This document shows, in pieces, positions 28,085 to 41,048 of a stretch of DNA of 64,000 nucleotides (position 1 is its first letter; every line of letters starts with the position of its first letter). The position numbers and the translations under genes are program-made. The notes under the pieces were generated by a model. The model did not search any database. It had not been told where the DNA came from and worked only from the letters and a program-made list of their open reading frames with translations. The stretch is from contig OX439131.1 of assembly GCA_949318235.1 (NCBI GenBank), forward strand, positions 44,339,226 through 44,403,225, written 5' to 3'. Source of the DNA: Ecdyonurus torrentis. Lineage: Eukaryota > Arthropoda > Insecta > Ephemeroptera > Heptageniidae.

Positions 28085-28262
28085 AATAGCCCATTTTTAG
28101 CATAATTCGTTCAATGCAGAATAATTTATGCCATACATCACAATTACTGAGTTACAATATACTAAATATTATGTTGTACAACATAATTATTTATTTTGTT
28201 GTAATTTAGTATCATTTCTGATATAATAATATAAATAAAGCATAAATTACGTAATTTATTAT
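28085..28262. repeat. Element G copy 2 (G2), inverted
   Basis: Inverted G relative with TTTTTAGCATAATTCGTTCA, ACAACATAATTATTTA and AAGCATAAATTACG. It adjoins H2. Confidence 0.58.
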
Positions 28263-28281
28263 TTCCGTGTAGATCAAGAAA

Positions 28282-28945
28282 ACATTGAGAAAGTCTAAAA
28301 AAAAAATTTAGTAAGGATAATTTTATTTCATTATTCTAAAAGAGGACATTGTCCTGAATCGATATAATTATTTGAATATCTTTTGTTTTATTTCATTAAG
28401 TATTTTTGATTAATTTTTTTAAGTCTCAAAATAAGTGCATAAGTTGCGGTTATTTTTTAATTTAAAAAAATAATAATTATTAAAAATAGTATTAGACCAC
28501 AGAAAAAAAAAAAGCATTCATATCACAAAACACGTGATGGGACTTACATAAATAACTTTAGTTTGTCTCAAAACCCATACTTTAGCCCCGTAGCAGTGAT
28601 CAGAAATTTCGATGTATGCAACCCGCACAACATTGTCATGCTAACTTTTACATGTTTCTGCCGTCATAAACATGAATAGTCACTTAAATTGCATACTTTA
28701 TAGTATTGTCTCGTTCTCTCATGGGGCTACATTAACATTCTGGTAAAAATTATCAACAGTTTTGAAGATCCCATGTCGTGTTTACTGTTTATTCATTAAA
28801 AAGCACATGTGGTTTTATGTGGTCTATGGCTTTAATAACTAAAAAAATTAATATATTAATCGATTTGATACTATATGTCCTCTTTTATAGCATGAAAAAA
28901 ATTACCTCCTAATTTTTTTTTTTTTTTTTTAGTCTTCCTCGTTGT
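28282..28945. mobile_element. Element H2, interrupted by B4
   Basis: The left part (28282-28480) has ACATTGAGAAAGTCT and TCTAAAAGAGGACATTGTCC; the right part (28836-28945) has TGTCCTCTTTTATAGCATGA and AGTCTTCCTCGTTG, the inverse arms of H1. B4 with TTAA flanks sits between them. Confidence 0.7.
28485..28831 (-). mobile_element. Family B copy 4 (B4), nested in element H2
   Basis: Contains the B landmarks GTAGCAGTGATCAG, CACTTAAATTGCATAC and GGTCTATGGCT, with TTAA at about 28481-28484 and 28832-28835. H-family sequence lies on both sides (28282-28480 and 28836-28945), so B4 inserted into H2. Confidence 0.74.
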
Positions 28946-29595
28946 CAAAAAAATGTCATAAAATGTCAAAACAAAGGAGTTGTTTATATCATAGACTTAT
29001 TATGAAACTGTACGTAAAACAAACGAGACAAAAGTACTAAATTAAGTTGTAATTAAGTAATAAACTAACCTAGAATTATAAGTTGAACCCAAAGTTGCAA
29101 AGTTCTCCATGTAACTAAATCATAGCTTAGTAGTTTACGTATTGTATCTACAAACAAAAATACCCGTCAAGTTCAACTATTAAACTTGCTTGGCAAAATT
29201 ACGTTAAGTCTAGAAATTTAATATGGCTTTTGATTATTTATTTACACTGTAAGAAAATAAAGTAGTAGAGGCTAGTAAAACTGATATTCACTCAATATTT
29301 TCATGCAATGTCTCTAAAAATGCATATTTTATCATTAAACTCTATTCCATAGAGAGTGTTTAAAATTATTCAAAATTCGATACTATAAAGATTAAGCATT
29401 TAACTCTCTACCAGTAAATGTTTACTCACTACCTGTGCATGAATATAATACCTATAATAATAATAGTAATGGAAAGTGGATATAAAGCATAAATAAATGA
29501 AATGTGCATTTGAGAGGAGTCAGTTTTGTGTAGCCAGGCAAGACCTGCAATCGGGATGACTCTTCCAAAATTGTATTATAAAGCTTAATTATTTA

Positions 29596-29599
<4 letters not shown>

Positions 29600-29682
<83 letters not shown>
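29600..29682 (+). repeat. GA microsatellite
   Basis: About 41 GA units, about 85 bp before E1. Confidence 0.95.
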
Positions 29683-29683
<1 letters not shown>

Positions 29684-29765
29684 GGACCAGGGCAATGTTA
29701 ATATAACATATATGTAGATACATATTTATATATCTATTATACATAATATATTATGTATTATTTAA

Positions 29766-29896
29766 ACTCGACTCAAAAAACCTCAGTCGATTTAAATCGG
29801 GCATGCCTAAAGTATCGCCCATTGTCACATTTGAGGAGAAGAGGGGCGGCTGGGCGATACCGTAAAAGGTCAAACGGCAGGTAACTCAGGTTTTCA
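29766..29896. repeat. Element E copy 1 (E1)
   Basis: Shares TATCGCCCATT, GGGGCGGCTGGGCGATACCG and AACGGCAGGTAACTCAGG with a second copy 770 bp away. Starts CTCGACTCAAAAAACCTC. It is a GC-rich island in A+T-rich DNA. Unclassified. Confidence 0.7.
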
Positions 29897-30535
29897 TGCA
29901 TATAGCTTCATACATTAAAACTAGCAAATATTTTTAAACTTATGTAATGGATGTCCGTTACTGAATTCGGCGTGCGTGGGGCCTCATTCGTTAAAAAAAG
30001 TGCATAGGTACTGTCTACATAGTTGAAATGGGTAGAGAGTACTCTCTAATGTTTACAGAGAACCTATGTACTCATCATACTTACATTGGCACTTTTGCCT
30101 CTATACAAAATTGAATATTTTAGAATATAAATACTAGATACTAGCCTCTTATAACATTTATTATTTAGTGAAAAAATACACTCTTACTTTGAAGCACAAT
30201 CAAAGTATTTCGTAGGTATTCTCTAAACATTTGTGAGTTGAGGTTGAGAGTAATCATTTGTTTTTTAAGTGGACAAAATATTGTGAAGTATACTCCATTA
30301 TAGTATACCAAAAAAATATATATATTTAAATTTGTTGACCAATACAAGTATAAAATTATGATATTGGCTTCCATAGCAGCTGTTTATTGCACTACCCTCA
30401 CTTTTTTGGTACTATCCAATTTTATAAGATTTATATATCAGTGTGGTGCACTTAACAATTTATTTAGCAATGTCCCTAACATAGCAATATTAACAAAATA
30501 ATATATTGTGTGTATATATATATATATATATATAT

Positions 30536-30677
30536 ACTAAGCTCAAAGAACCTCGTCGATTTATAGTTTTACCACTAATGTATCGCCCATTTCTCGTACG
30601 CATTTGAAAGGGGGGCGGCTGGGCGATACCGTAAAAGGTCGAACGGCAGGTAACTCAGGCTTTTTGAGGCGAGTATA
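30536..30677. repeat. Element E copy 2 (E2)
   Basis: Starts CTAAGCTCAAAGAACCTCG and ends CAGGCTTTTTGAGGCGAG, which are imperfect inverted ends. Same orientation as E1. The GGGCGGCTGGGCGATACCG block is conserved better than the rest. Confidence 0.7.
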
Positions 30678-30854
30678 TTATATTGCATTGTATAAGCCCT
30701 TTTTTTTTTTTTTTTTTTTTTTTGAAGATTAAAATGTTATGATTACCTATGTGTTTTTTTCAGTGTAAATACAATTGTTTTCAACTATGAACTACTTTAG
30801 TCTGTGATTTTAATTATTATCCACGTAATTAGTTTGTGAGTGAGGGAAAATGTA

Positions 30855-30858
<4 letters not shown>

Positions 30859-30909
<51 letters not shown>
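30859..30909 (+). repeat. GA microsatellite
   Basis: About 25 GA units. Confidence 0.94.
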
Positions 30910-31994
30910 ATATTATAGCCGTACTATTATTATTTATCAACAATGAAATTATTTGTTACTTTACAACTCAATGAATTGTGGTTTTAATTAAACTAATTTT
31001 GTTACAAGCATTTTCAATTTGATGAATTATGTAAAGTATCAACTAGAGAAATTGATAATTAATAATAATAATTATTATTATTACTATATTACGTATTTTC
31101 AATCAAATGATGCAAAAATGGAATTATATTATTAATAATTATAAACTACATAATATAATATTTTCTATTTATAAAAAGCTTATTGGTTTTATTTAAACGT
31201 AATAAAAAGCTATAAATGTTGGATTGATAAATCAATTGTTATGTAAAATAATAAAACTAGGAATTAAATTAGAGAGAGAATAAGTTTAAACATTAAAAAG
31301 TTCATTTAAGTATTGTATTTATAACTATTACTATCTATTGTTATTTAATATTTATTTAAAATTTAATTTCGATGTTTTTTATTCGTTTTAAAGTGATTTT
31401 AATCTTTAAAGATGCCAATATGTTCCAGAAAAAATGCATATAAAAAAATGAATTACACATGTTATAACATTGATATTAATTTTATTTTTTTAAATAATAA
31501 ATTATTGCTAACTGTTTTATATATATTTAAAAAAAACTACTAAACTGTAAAATGAAGTAACATTTTCATTTCGATAAATAATGTTAAACAAAAAACCCAA
31601 CATAGAGCTAATTATTAACATCTTGTAATTTAATTTTACATGAATCTAATTGTAAATATAATTCATTTAGTTAATCGTAGATAATATGGAATCCCCATTG
31701 CCTGAAATAAACTTCAAATCTCATCTATAACCGCTATAGTCCCCAACTTTTTTTTAACAATTATTTCAAGGTCGTAAATTTTAACCACGTTTTTATACGG
31801 CTCTCAGAATGACAAAAATATGTCTCTTTTGCCAAAAAGGTTTTCTTACTATTGTGGACCCTCTACCAAATCTAGAATGATGAAAATAGTTTTAAATTCA
31901 AGGGCTTTTTCTGGTTCATATTTTGTATTTTTATCTCAATTTGTTCTTTTTTTAAAAATTTTTATATTTTTATTAAATTATCTGATGTCTACTG

Positions 31995-32302
31995 TATAGG
32001 GTCTATGAATTCATGTTAAAGTTGAAGCCATGTTGGATAACTCAATAACATGGGTGGCATAGGAAAAAAAATCATTTTGACAGTTTAAAAACACTATGCA
32101 ATATTTTTGAGAGCATTGATGCTGTAAATATGTTGAATTAGTATCTCAAGTATGTGAGAAAAAAGCATATAACAAAAAATAAACCAATTTCCCAAAGAAA
32201 ATGGGCTTAAATAAAGTTTGTCCTATGCTGAGCAATGTTATGAACTACTCCAGTATGGCCTCCAAGCGCAATAAATATGACGTCATCCACATACACCCTA
32301 AT
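31995..32302 (+). mobile_element. Family D copy 3 (D3)
   Basis: Begins TATAGGGTCTATGAATTCAT and ends ACATACACCCTA. TGACGTCATCC is near the right end. It is followed immediately by the 13-bp minisatellite. Confidence 0.8.
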
Positions 32303-32308
32303 ATACAA

Positions 32309-32410
32309 CTGGGACTGAATACTGGGACTGAATACTGGGACTGAATACTGGGACTGAATATTGGGACTGAATACTGGGACTGAATATTCGGACTGAATAC
32401 TGGGACTGAA
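32309..32410 (+). repeat. 13-bp minisatellite
   Basis: About eight units of GGACTGAATACTG with two single-base variants (ATATTG, ATATTC). Begins a few bases after the right end of D3. Confidence 0.92.
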
Positions 32411-33507
32411 GAGGATAAAAAAAAAATAGGAATCTCATTGAATAACTTTGTAGCAAAGAGACATAGTTTAAAATCTGTATAATGTCACTTCAAATTAATT
32501 TTGTACCATTTTGTACCATGAACACACAATGTAATGTATCGAGATTTCAATCAAATTTATTGCATCCAATAATCTTTATATGCAGTGAAATTGATTTCAC
32601 AAGGCAAATATTGTTTCATGTGAACACGTTACAAAAATAATTGTATAATATTTATGCTCTGACTTATTTATATGAAAATTTATTTATTTCAATATAATTT
32701 TTGAAATATTGAATAATAATTCTACTTCAAAACATAATTAATATGTTATAAAGCACAATTTACGTCTTGCATTTAAATTATTTTTATTGCTATAAACTTA
32801 CATAGTGATCGAATGGATTTATTGATTGTTTTTTTAAGCAAAAATGAATTTGATCACGAAATTTGAAACATTGAAAAATATTCTCATACAAGACATAAAT
32901 TACGTAAAAAAATATATATAAATAAAAAAAGAGCAACCATTACGCTATATAATTTCAGTCCATATAGTCGGCTCAGTTCCAGAGCCCCTGATATAAATGC
33001 AGGGAAAATTTTATTATCTATAAATTACACATTACATCATCAGTGCACGCGAAAGTAGCACAATTAAGTTATACACAAAAAATATTGCATTGTGATGATC
33101 ATTTCTCTTTCACAGAAAATAAAAATATAAATAGATAAAATTTTAATACAATGATTTATAGGAATTAAAAAATACGTACTTTATCTTTTGTTTTTTTTCG
33201 TAAAATAATTATAAGCGAGTTGTGTATAAAATAGTAGCTTTTTTAAGTTCATATCACGATATAAAAATTTAACATACTGATATTGCAGCTGCCGTAAATA
33301 TCATGTATTGTATTATGCTCTGACTTTCATGTAATACGAGACAGGTGCACCAAACATATACGCTAGCGTGAGCACCATGAGAAAAGTAATCACCTGGTTT
33401 TAATTACATGATATTATTTGTACTTGTGTACTGATAGTAATAACAAAAATAGAGCAATCTAATTATCTACGATACTTGTCCACGTTAATTATTTAGTTTA
33501 TTATACA

Positions 33508-33705
33508 CGAAAAGAAAAAATTACATAATTTATGCTAAATTTATGTTATTGTATCATAGATGATGTTTAAGTATAGAACAACATGAATAATTATGTTGTT
33601 TAACATAATATTTATGCTATGTAACATAGTTATTAAACAATATAGCATAAATTATACTGGAAGAAATTTTGCTAAAAATGAGCTAGCAAAATTATTAAAT
33701 ATTTA
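33508..33705. repeat. Element G copy 3 (G3)
   Basis: Contains TTACATAATTTATGCTAAAT, AGAACAACATGAATAATTAT and AAAATGAGCTAGCAAAA, colinear with G1. Confidence 0.62.
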
Positions 33706-34340
33706 TTTTTTAGCTTAAGTAATAAAAATAAAATACGTAATTTTATACTGTTAAATTATAAAAAAAAATATTTATTAAATTTGTTAAATTATTATTTAAG
33801 TTAATTAAAGATTTAATTATATTTAGCTCAACTAATAAGTTCTCATAGAATGTCTTAAAAAATAATAAACTCGTCAATAATTAATTTATGAATTATAATC
33901 ACCAATTAAAAAATATATACAAAATATAGATTGTTAAAAATGTATTGATAGTTTAACTAGATTTGTTTTTTTATAAATCCATGATATGTCTATAATATAT
34001 ACTTAAAAATATAATATATTAAGTATGTAAAATGAATTATTTTTAGTATGCATGTTTTGTCTATTATAATTATATACTTTATAATATGTATATTTCCTGT
34101 AGCTGATATTTTTATAGATGCTTGTACTGTGTGCACCTCTAATAATATTGGAAACTACAGTAAATCAAATAGAAATAAAATAATTAAAAAAAAAATCATA
34201 AAGAACGTTTGTCTTAAGCTGTGTAATATATATATTTAATACCTACTCAAACTCAAATACTTGTTTATATAAATTGATACTTATATTATTGACCTCAGTA
34301 TTCACAATGTAGTGACTGTTTTGGTTATGATTTAAACTTC

Positions 34341-34634
34341 ATAGGGTATATGAATGCGCTTTGACGCCATACTTTTGAGCAATGAAAAATATTGCTCAGC
34401 ATTATGACAAACGTCGTTTTGGGTTATTTTCTTTGAAAAATTATTTAATAATTTTGTTATTATTATTTTTCTCGTATAATTGATAACCTAATCTAACCTA
34501 TTAATAGCATCAATGCACTGAAAAATAATGCAAAGTATTTTGAAATAGGCCAAAGGTGTCATTTTTCCATACCGGTCTATATTATTTAGTGCTCACAAAA
34601 GACGTCAACTTTTATTTGAATGCAGCCAGCCTAT
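34341..34634 (-). mobile_element. Family D copy 4 (D4), diverged
   Basis: Begins ATAGGGTATATGAATGCGCT and ends near CCAGCCTATC. Retains ATTGCTCAGC and GACGTCAACTTTTATTTGAA. The octamer has decayed. Confidence 0.72.
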
Positions 34635-34943
34635 CAATGCACAACCTAAATGTTTTTTTCTTACGGTGTAGTCTTCAAGGTAAATATAATTAATAAAGGT
34701 AATTAAATAACCAGAATTAATTAATCATCCATGCATTATTATGCTGAGTTGCATAATATTCTACTTTTAACTATGAGATAATAATGATGTGATATTATTG
34801 ATTTATTTTGTGATATATATATGCTAGGATATTTTAAAGTAAATATACATTTGATATAACAGCAAATAATGTTTGCTGAATATAGTTTAATTATTGACTT
34901 TATGACTTCTATTTGATTACGGTTAAAACTCAAAGCAGCTTAA

Positions 34944-35269
34944 AGGCATAGAAAACATGAAACAACATGTTCTTTAACACAAAATGGGATCTACAAAACT
35001 GATGATAATTTGTACCAGAATTTAAATGTGACCCCACAAGAGAGCGTGAAAAAACTGTAAAGTATGCAATTTGCGTGAATATTTCTGTTTATGACGTCAG
35101 AAACAGACAAAAACTAGTATAAAAATGTTGTGCGGGTTGCATAAATCAAAATTTTTTGATCACTGTTATGGCGCTTCAGTTGGATTTTGAGACCAATTAA
35201 TGTTATTTATGTAAGTCCCATCAAGTGTTTTGTGATATAAATGCTATTTTTTTCATGTTGTCTATGCCT
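34944..35269 (+). mobile_element. Family B copy 5 (B5)
   Basis: Starts AGGCATAGAAAACATGAAAC and ends GTTGTCTATGCCT, with TTAA at 34940-34943 and 35270-35273. TGACGTCA is intact. This copy and B7 have the cleanest termini and are useful for defining the family ends. Confidence 0.84.
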
Positions 35270-36264
35270 TTAAGTAGTCCTTCAAATATACATAATTATC
35301 TAGTTGATATAACATACGGACATAAAGTAAGTGGTGAATCTGATAAGTAAATATGTCAAATTTTTTTATCTGTATTAATAATCTAAGTTGCCTCATTATA
35401 TATTATATTGTATATAAAAAATATCGTTTTAACTTGTTTTCGCATCAACAAATTTCACATAAATTCAAATTAATTCTTTAATGAGCATCAAAGCATATGT
35501 CCACACATACTCGGAATATAATATGGATAAACGATTCAAACAAATAGACATGATAAAGACATTTAAAAATAGTCACTTCAAGTATTATAAGCAACTGCAG
35601 CATTGCAAAAAATTAGAAAATTATTTAAATTGTGCTTTAATATAGATACTTATTAAAGAAATCAAGATCACAATAACGCAAGCTATTGACAAAAAAAAAG
35701 TATTTTGCTTGTCTAACATAATTTTTTTTTTATTAATAATTTTTGTTATACTTCTTTCTAAATATTTTATAAATACGAGTACTATCATTCAAAATTGATT
35801 TTTTACCTTGTATATTTCATTATAAATATTTATGTTTTTTTATCAAACTCGTAAATCTGTTTGCAATGATTTTTTTTTGTTACTAAAATGATGTTGACGC
35901 TTATAAGCTTGCAAAAGAAAACATTTGACATGTTTCAACGTTACATAAATATAAACAAAGGGATTTCATTTGCATGATTTTCATTGATTTGACAAGCAGA
36001 TGTTCCTGTTAACTCCTCGTCAAGAATATTTTGTGGAAAACAAAGCTTTCTCTTCACTAAAATAAAAATAAACATAGGAAATGATAAACTACTAAATAAG
36101 AGTACTGTTTGTTCTAGAACTCAAAGAAATGATATTATATACCTAAATAATAATGAGAATATTTAACAAAATATTTAATATACTCTCCCTCTAGAGTACT
36201 CTCTAAAGTACTCTATCTCCCTCCTACAACTGTGCCTATTTTCAGTATGACACCATTGTAAATA

Positions 36265-36267
<3 letters not shown>

Positions 36268-36335
<68 letters not shown>
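36268..36335. repeat. AT microsatellite
   Basis: About 34 AT units. Confidence 0.94.
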
Positions 36336-36336
<1 letters not shown>

Positions 36337-36726
36337 CTACACATGCAAACATTCAAACGTTATTTTCAATGTACAGTAAATTGGATACCATAAATAATAT
36401 AAGGTTTTTGTTTTTTTCTTGTATTATTATATCGATTTAACAGGTCTTTAGGATACATTTAATATTATTTTATTTCAAAGTAACATTATGTTTGCTATTA
36501 TGTTCATATTATAGATATTTCAATTATATTGTCATTAGAAGCTACATTTTTTTCTAACATATATAAGTGTAATTCTTCACAGTAATATTTTTGAGTACTG
36601 TAAGTTATAAATAATTCCAAAATACTAAAAAAAATATATATATTTTTTTTTATTTTGAATTGCCATTTACTTCTATGATAAATTTTCTATATTATGTGTT
36701 CTGTAAAATCAGGAATCCATATTTAC

Positions 36727-37031
36727 ATTCATGTTTCATTCATATTAAAGTCAACGTCATAAGAGGGTACTAAATAACATTGGCCGGTATAGGAAAATGG
36801 CACATTTTGCCAGTTTAAAAATACTTCGCAATTTTTTTGAGAGCAGTGATGCTGTTAAAAGGTTGAATTAGTACCTCAAGTATGCAAGAAAAATAATAAT
36901 GACCAAAAATAGCTAATTTTCTAAAGAAAATAGCCAAAAACTACGTTTATCCTATGCTGAGCAATGTTAATCATTGCTCAAGAAGAACATCGAAAAGCAT
37001 TCAGAATGACGTCATGCGTACACACCCTATA
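36727..37031 (+). mobile_element. Family D copy 5 (D5)
   Basis: The left end has decayed around CATTCATATTAAAGTCAACG; the right end is intact as TGACGTCATGCGTACACACC then CTATA. Internal identity to D1 is high over TTGAATTAGTACCTCAAGTA. Confidence 0.76.
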
Positions 37032-37586
37032 CTTCCATGCCATATATTATCTGTATATTACATGACTCGTCGACTAAATTCAATATAAAGTAAATTTAAT
37101 CAAGTTCACTAACCGAGGTTTTGAAAAGTGCAGAATGTTCATTTTTACATGTTTTCTTATTTTATGGAACCTCCCCACAGTAGCAAGTTATTTTGGCTAT
37201 CATTTGCAGTTATAGCAGTCAGCCCTGAAGGTTTAAACAAACGGTAATCCAGAAAGGCAACATTTGTTTTATAAAAATTAGATTTGTACGTACATGTAAA
37301 TTTCATACTCTTAACAAGCTCTAGGGTTAATTATAAATTTAATTACTCAAACTGCTTGTTCCAGATAACGGTACCTTTTTCTAAATTGTAACAATTCAAT
37401 GGAACATTTGCAATAAAATGTTTTTAATTCTTGCATCAAGTAAGTGAAAACAATTTTCCATAAGAAATGCATTAAGAATATTTCAAATTATTTTAAAAAG
37501 TTCGTTCATTGCAAGTGGTCTATTGGGTTCAAAAATTTAAGCTTCATAGTGCTGTTATACTAATAAATAGGTAAATAAAAGATATC

Positions 37587-37874
37587 ACTCTAAAAATTGG
37601 TGCATTACTTTAGTTAAGAATACTAACTTATTTAAGATGTACACTTTTAAGTTATTATGAGTAGCTAAAGTAATGCATTTTAGCAAGTTATTAAAAATAG
37701 CTAATTTAAGTTGTTTTTAGTTTTTTAAAGGTGTTTTAAGCTATTTTAAGTTAAATTAGCTATTTTTAATAATTTGTTAAAATGTATTATTTTAGCTACT
37801 CATACTAACTTAAAAGTGTATATCTTAAATAAATTAGGATTCGTAACTAAAGTAATGCACCAATTTTTAGAGTG
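37587..37874. mobile_element. Element F2: short foldback relative of F1
   Basis: Ends CACTCTAAAAATTGGTGCAT and its inverse CACCAATTTTTAGAGTG. The whole 288 bp is a palindrome of TTAGCTATTTTTAA-type arms. It is F1 without the central cargo. Confidence 0.8.
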
Positions 37875-38636
37875 AAGACACGAAACGAAAAAATAAGAAC
37901 GAAAACACGAAGATAAGAGAAATTATTATTAAAAGTTCTCAATTTTTAGTTTGTTATATCGCATAGGCTTTAATCTATACGTAGAAAAATATCATCATTC
38001 ATCATTTATTATTAAACAGCTGCAAAGAATAATGGAAAATATTTCATGTTTTGAAACAATTAAAAGAAAAAATATTGAATATATTAATTTTAAATTATTT
38101 ACAAAAATTACAATATGGTACGTTAAACATATTGTAATAAAATATTGAAGGATTATTTTGATCACGCTTTCAATTGCAAAACTATATAATATGTATATCG
38201 CACGATTACTTGCGGATTTAAGCTACCATTTTAAAAAATGTAGATTTTTATTTTAAATATCTACTATTATTTTAAACCTTTGTTAACAGAACTTTTCCTC
38301 ATTTAGCACTCACATTTGCACACCTATTGTTACGTGTTTTGTTTTATTTACAATTAAAAAAATATATAAAATAAAATATGAATATTTTCATTATTTTCAT
38401 TGAAACAACTAATGTATGCATGGAAAATTTGTTAGGATTCAAAATTGATTCATAACATTTAAATATTTTGAAGTATCAGTAACTATTGATTTTATTTGGA
38501 TTGTAACTGTTTTTAAATTTTATTCACGTATATATAGTATAACCTCGATTGAATATTGATATTTTGTATTGTACTGTATGTGTTACAAATAAGTTAATTA
38601 TTTTATGGTGAATATTTTTAATATCAATTACAGGTG

Positions 38637-38640
<4 letters not shown>

Positions 38641-38711
<71 letters not shown>
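38641..38711. repeat. AT microsatellite
   Basis: About 35 AT units, about 250 bp before I1. Confidence 0.94.
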
Positions 38712-38714
<3 letters not shown>

Positions 38715-38959
38715 TAAAGTATGTTTATTTTCATTAGTTTTAAGTACGTAAAAGAATTTATTTAAATTCATTTAAAGTCTTTCAGCCTGACGTCAGTGCA
38801 ATGGTTTTCTCAAAAATCGTTCAAAAAAACGCCCCCTTAAAAAAGTTTTAGGTAATTAGGGGTCCCTCTATACTTTTCTCGCCCCACCTGTGATTGATTA
38901 GCACAATCCACTAATCAGCTCAAATCTACATGATAAGAGAAGATGAATGAAAGTTCTTA

Positions 38960-39142
38960 GACCGCTTATGTTTACTCAAAATGCGGAAAAGGAAGTTCCG
39001 GAAGAGGAAACCACGTGACGGTAAAAGTGGAAGGTACCTCAGGCCTAGCTTGCTGCTAGCACCAACTTTTCTCCCACTTTTACCGTCACGTGGTTTCCTT
39101 TTCCGGCACTTCCTTTTCCGTTTTTTAGAGTAAACATACGCA
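38960..39142. mobile_element. Element I1: GC-rich foldback
   Basis: Inverted arms CGCTTATGTTTACTC, GCGGAAAAGGAAGT and AACCACGTGACGGTAAAAGT around a loop with CTCAGGCCTAGCTTGC. A partner copy is I2. Open frames on the minus strand are by-products of the palindrome. A TGACGTCA lies about 170 bp to the left, at 38788-38795. Confidence 0.76.
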
Positions 39143-39200
39143 CTCATAGAAATGCTGATCTTTCCTTTTCTGCTTGCTACAATATTATGAATAAATTTCA

Positions 39201-39553
39201 AGGAATAGAACAGAAGAAAACATTAGTATTTATTTTAAATCCCATAACTCTTGAAAAATAAATACTTAATAACATGTTAAGTTTGTCTCAAAACCCAAAT
39301 TTATAGCGCTGTAGCATTGATCAGAAAATTTAAATTTATATAACCTGCACATAAATTGTATTATACTAATTTTTTCCAGTTTCTGAAGTCAGAAACACGA
39401 ATAGTCACGCAAATACCATACTTAATGACAGTATTTTTTTTTCACGCTCTCTTGTGGGGCCACATTTAGATTCTGTTAAAAATTGTGATCCGTTTTTGGA
39501 AATCCTATTACGTGTTTAATCATTAATAAACACAATACATGTGGTCTATGGCT
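39201..39553 (-). mobile_element. Family B copy 6 (B6), diverged
   Basis: Contains GTAGCATTGATCAG, TCACGCTCTCTTGTGGGGCC and GGTCTATGGCT. The left flank is TTCA instead of TTAA; the right is TTAA at 39554-39557. The CRE-like octamer is mutated. It sits directly beside element I1. Confidence 0.75.
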
Positions 39554-40097
39554 TTAAAAAGTTTTTAAAGTAAGCAGATAGTCTTTTTTTTTTTTTTTTC
39601 TTTTTTTTTTTGCAGATGTGAATTAATAAACATATAAAACTAGCACTGCATTTTTTAAATGAATGATGGCTTTAATTAAAAGCAAAGTTGAATTTACCTT
39701 CTTACTTAAGTATCATCTGTTTTATATTAAATCAAAAACAAATTTAATTATAAAATAAATACTATAATACTGTAAAAGTTACAGTGTTATAAAATACATA
39801 ATAGGTTGTAATTTTAATTGAAGTTTACAAATACATTGTATATTTATGTTAAAGTACATAAAATTAAAACAAAGCTTCTTTTTAATTGAGTTCATTACTT
39901 TTATATACAGGTAGAGTCATTGGGTTTCGATTAAATTGTCTTCTTGTTGAGCTGTCAATTGTAAGGCTGTTTAATTTAATTACTATATAATTCTATGAGA
40001 ATTTGTGTATATACTCAATAATGTCGTATTAGCTAAAATTTCAAACGTCGAGACTGATTAATTATATTGACATATTGTAGAAACTAAACTGCATGAA

Positions 40098-40098
<1 letters not shown>

Positions 40099-40124
<26 letters not shown>
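40099..40124 (+). repeat. Short GA microsatellite
   Basis: About 13 GA units. Confidence 0.85.
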
Positions 40125-40128
<4 letters not shown>

Positions 40129-40326
40129 GAAATTAACTTTCAAATCATGAATTAATTAAGCAATTTTTTATATTATGTTAAGCAGCTTTGTTATGATCTA
40201 CAATGTATTATGTCCACTAATTGTTATGTAGCTTAATTCTGTAGCAAGCAATTTATATCACAAATAATGCTTTAAATATTATTATCATTATATTATATAT
40301 ATATGACGTTATTTTAATGAGTTATA

Positions 40327-40675
40327 AAGGTAGAGACAGTGGTAAAAATATCACCTTTTTATTGTGACAGCGATAGTAAACTAGCTCTCTGATTGGCTAG
40401 AGGGAACCCACAAGCCAATCAGAGAGCTAGTTTACTATCGCTGTCGCAATAAAAACGTGATATTTTTACCACTGACGGCTTATATTTACTCCAAATGCGG
40501 AAAAGGAAGTGCCGGAAAAGGAAACCACGTGACGGTAAAAGTGGGAGGTAGCTCAGGCCTAGCTTGCTGATGGCACCAACTTTTCTCCCACTTTTACTGT
40601 CACGTGGTTTCCTCTTCCGGTCACTTCCTTTTCCGCATTTTAAGTAAACATAAGCGGTCACTGTCTCTACCTTAA
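40327..40675. mobile_element. Element I2, with palindrome P nested in its left arm
   Basis: Outer ends AAGGTAGAGACAG and CTGTCTCTACCTT. The inner hairpin carries GGAAACCACGTGACGGTAAA as in I1. The left arm is broken by P: without it GAGACAG joins TGACGGCTTAT, matching the intact right arm. Confidence 0.76.
40339..40472. mobile_element. Element P: near-perfect hairpin nested in I2
   Basis: Arms of about 60 bp start GTGGTAAAAATATCAC and include AGTAAACTAGCTCTCTGATT; the loop is about 15 bp. Very few mismatches, so it is probably young. Confidence 0.75.
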
Positions 40676-41048
40676 TATAATTGTAATACAAGTTGATTCC
40701 TTTTTTTTTTTTTTTTTCTTCTTCTTCTTCTTTTCTAATTTGTGTAAGTTCTCAGGAATAGAACATGTTTACATTATAATGCTCAAGAGTTGAGAAGTAT
40801 TTTAAGTTCCGTGACTTTAAGTTATGTTTACTTCATACATAAAACTTATAATGCTTATTAGTAAAAACAAACTTTGAGGAAAGAGAAAATTACAAATTAT
40901 GCTCTGTTACTGCACATACAGTATAAAATGTACATTATGTACATATAAGCATTCTATAAAGCATAAATAATTTGATGTTGTGCATGTAAAGCATTACATT
41001 ACTTTCTACAACAAATATGTAGGGAAGAGCTCAACAACTTCTTAGAGC

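Noticed and set aside
38926..40691. Two similar minus-strand frames with RKRKPRDGKSGRK-like and RFLPLLPSRGFLFR-like parts
   Set aside because: The similarity comes from the shared palindromic element I; reading through both hairpin arms explains the mirrored basic and hydrophobic halves.
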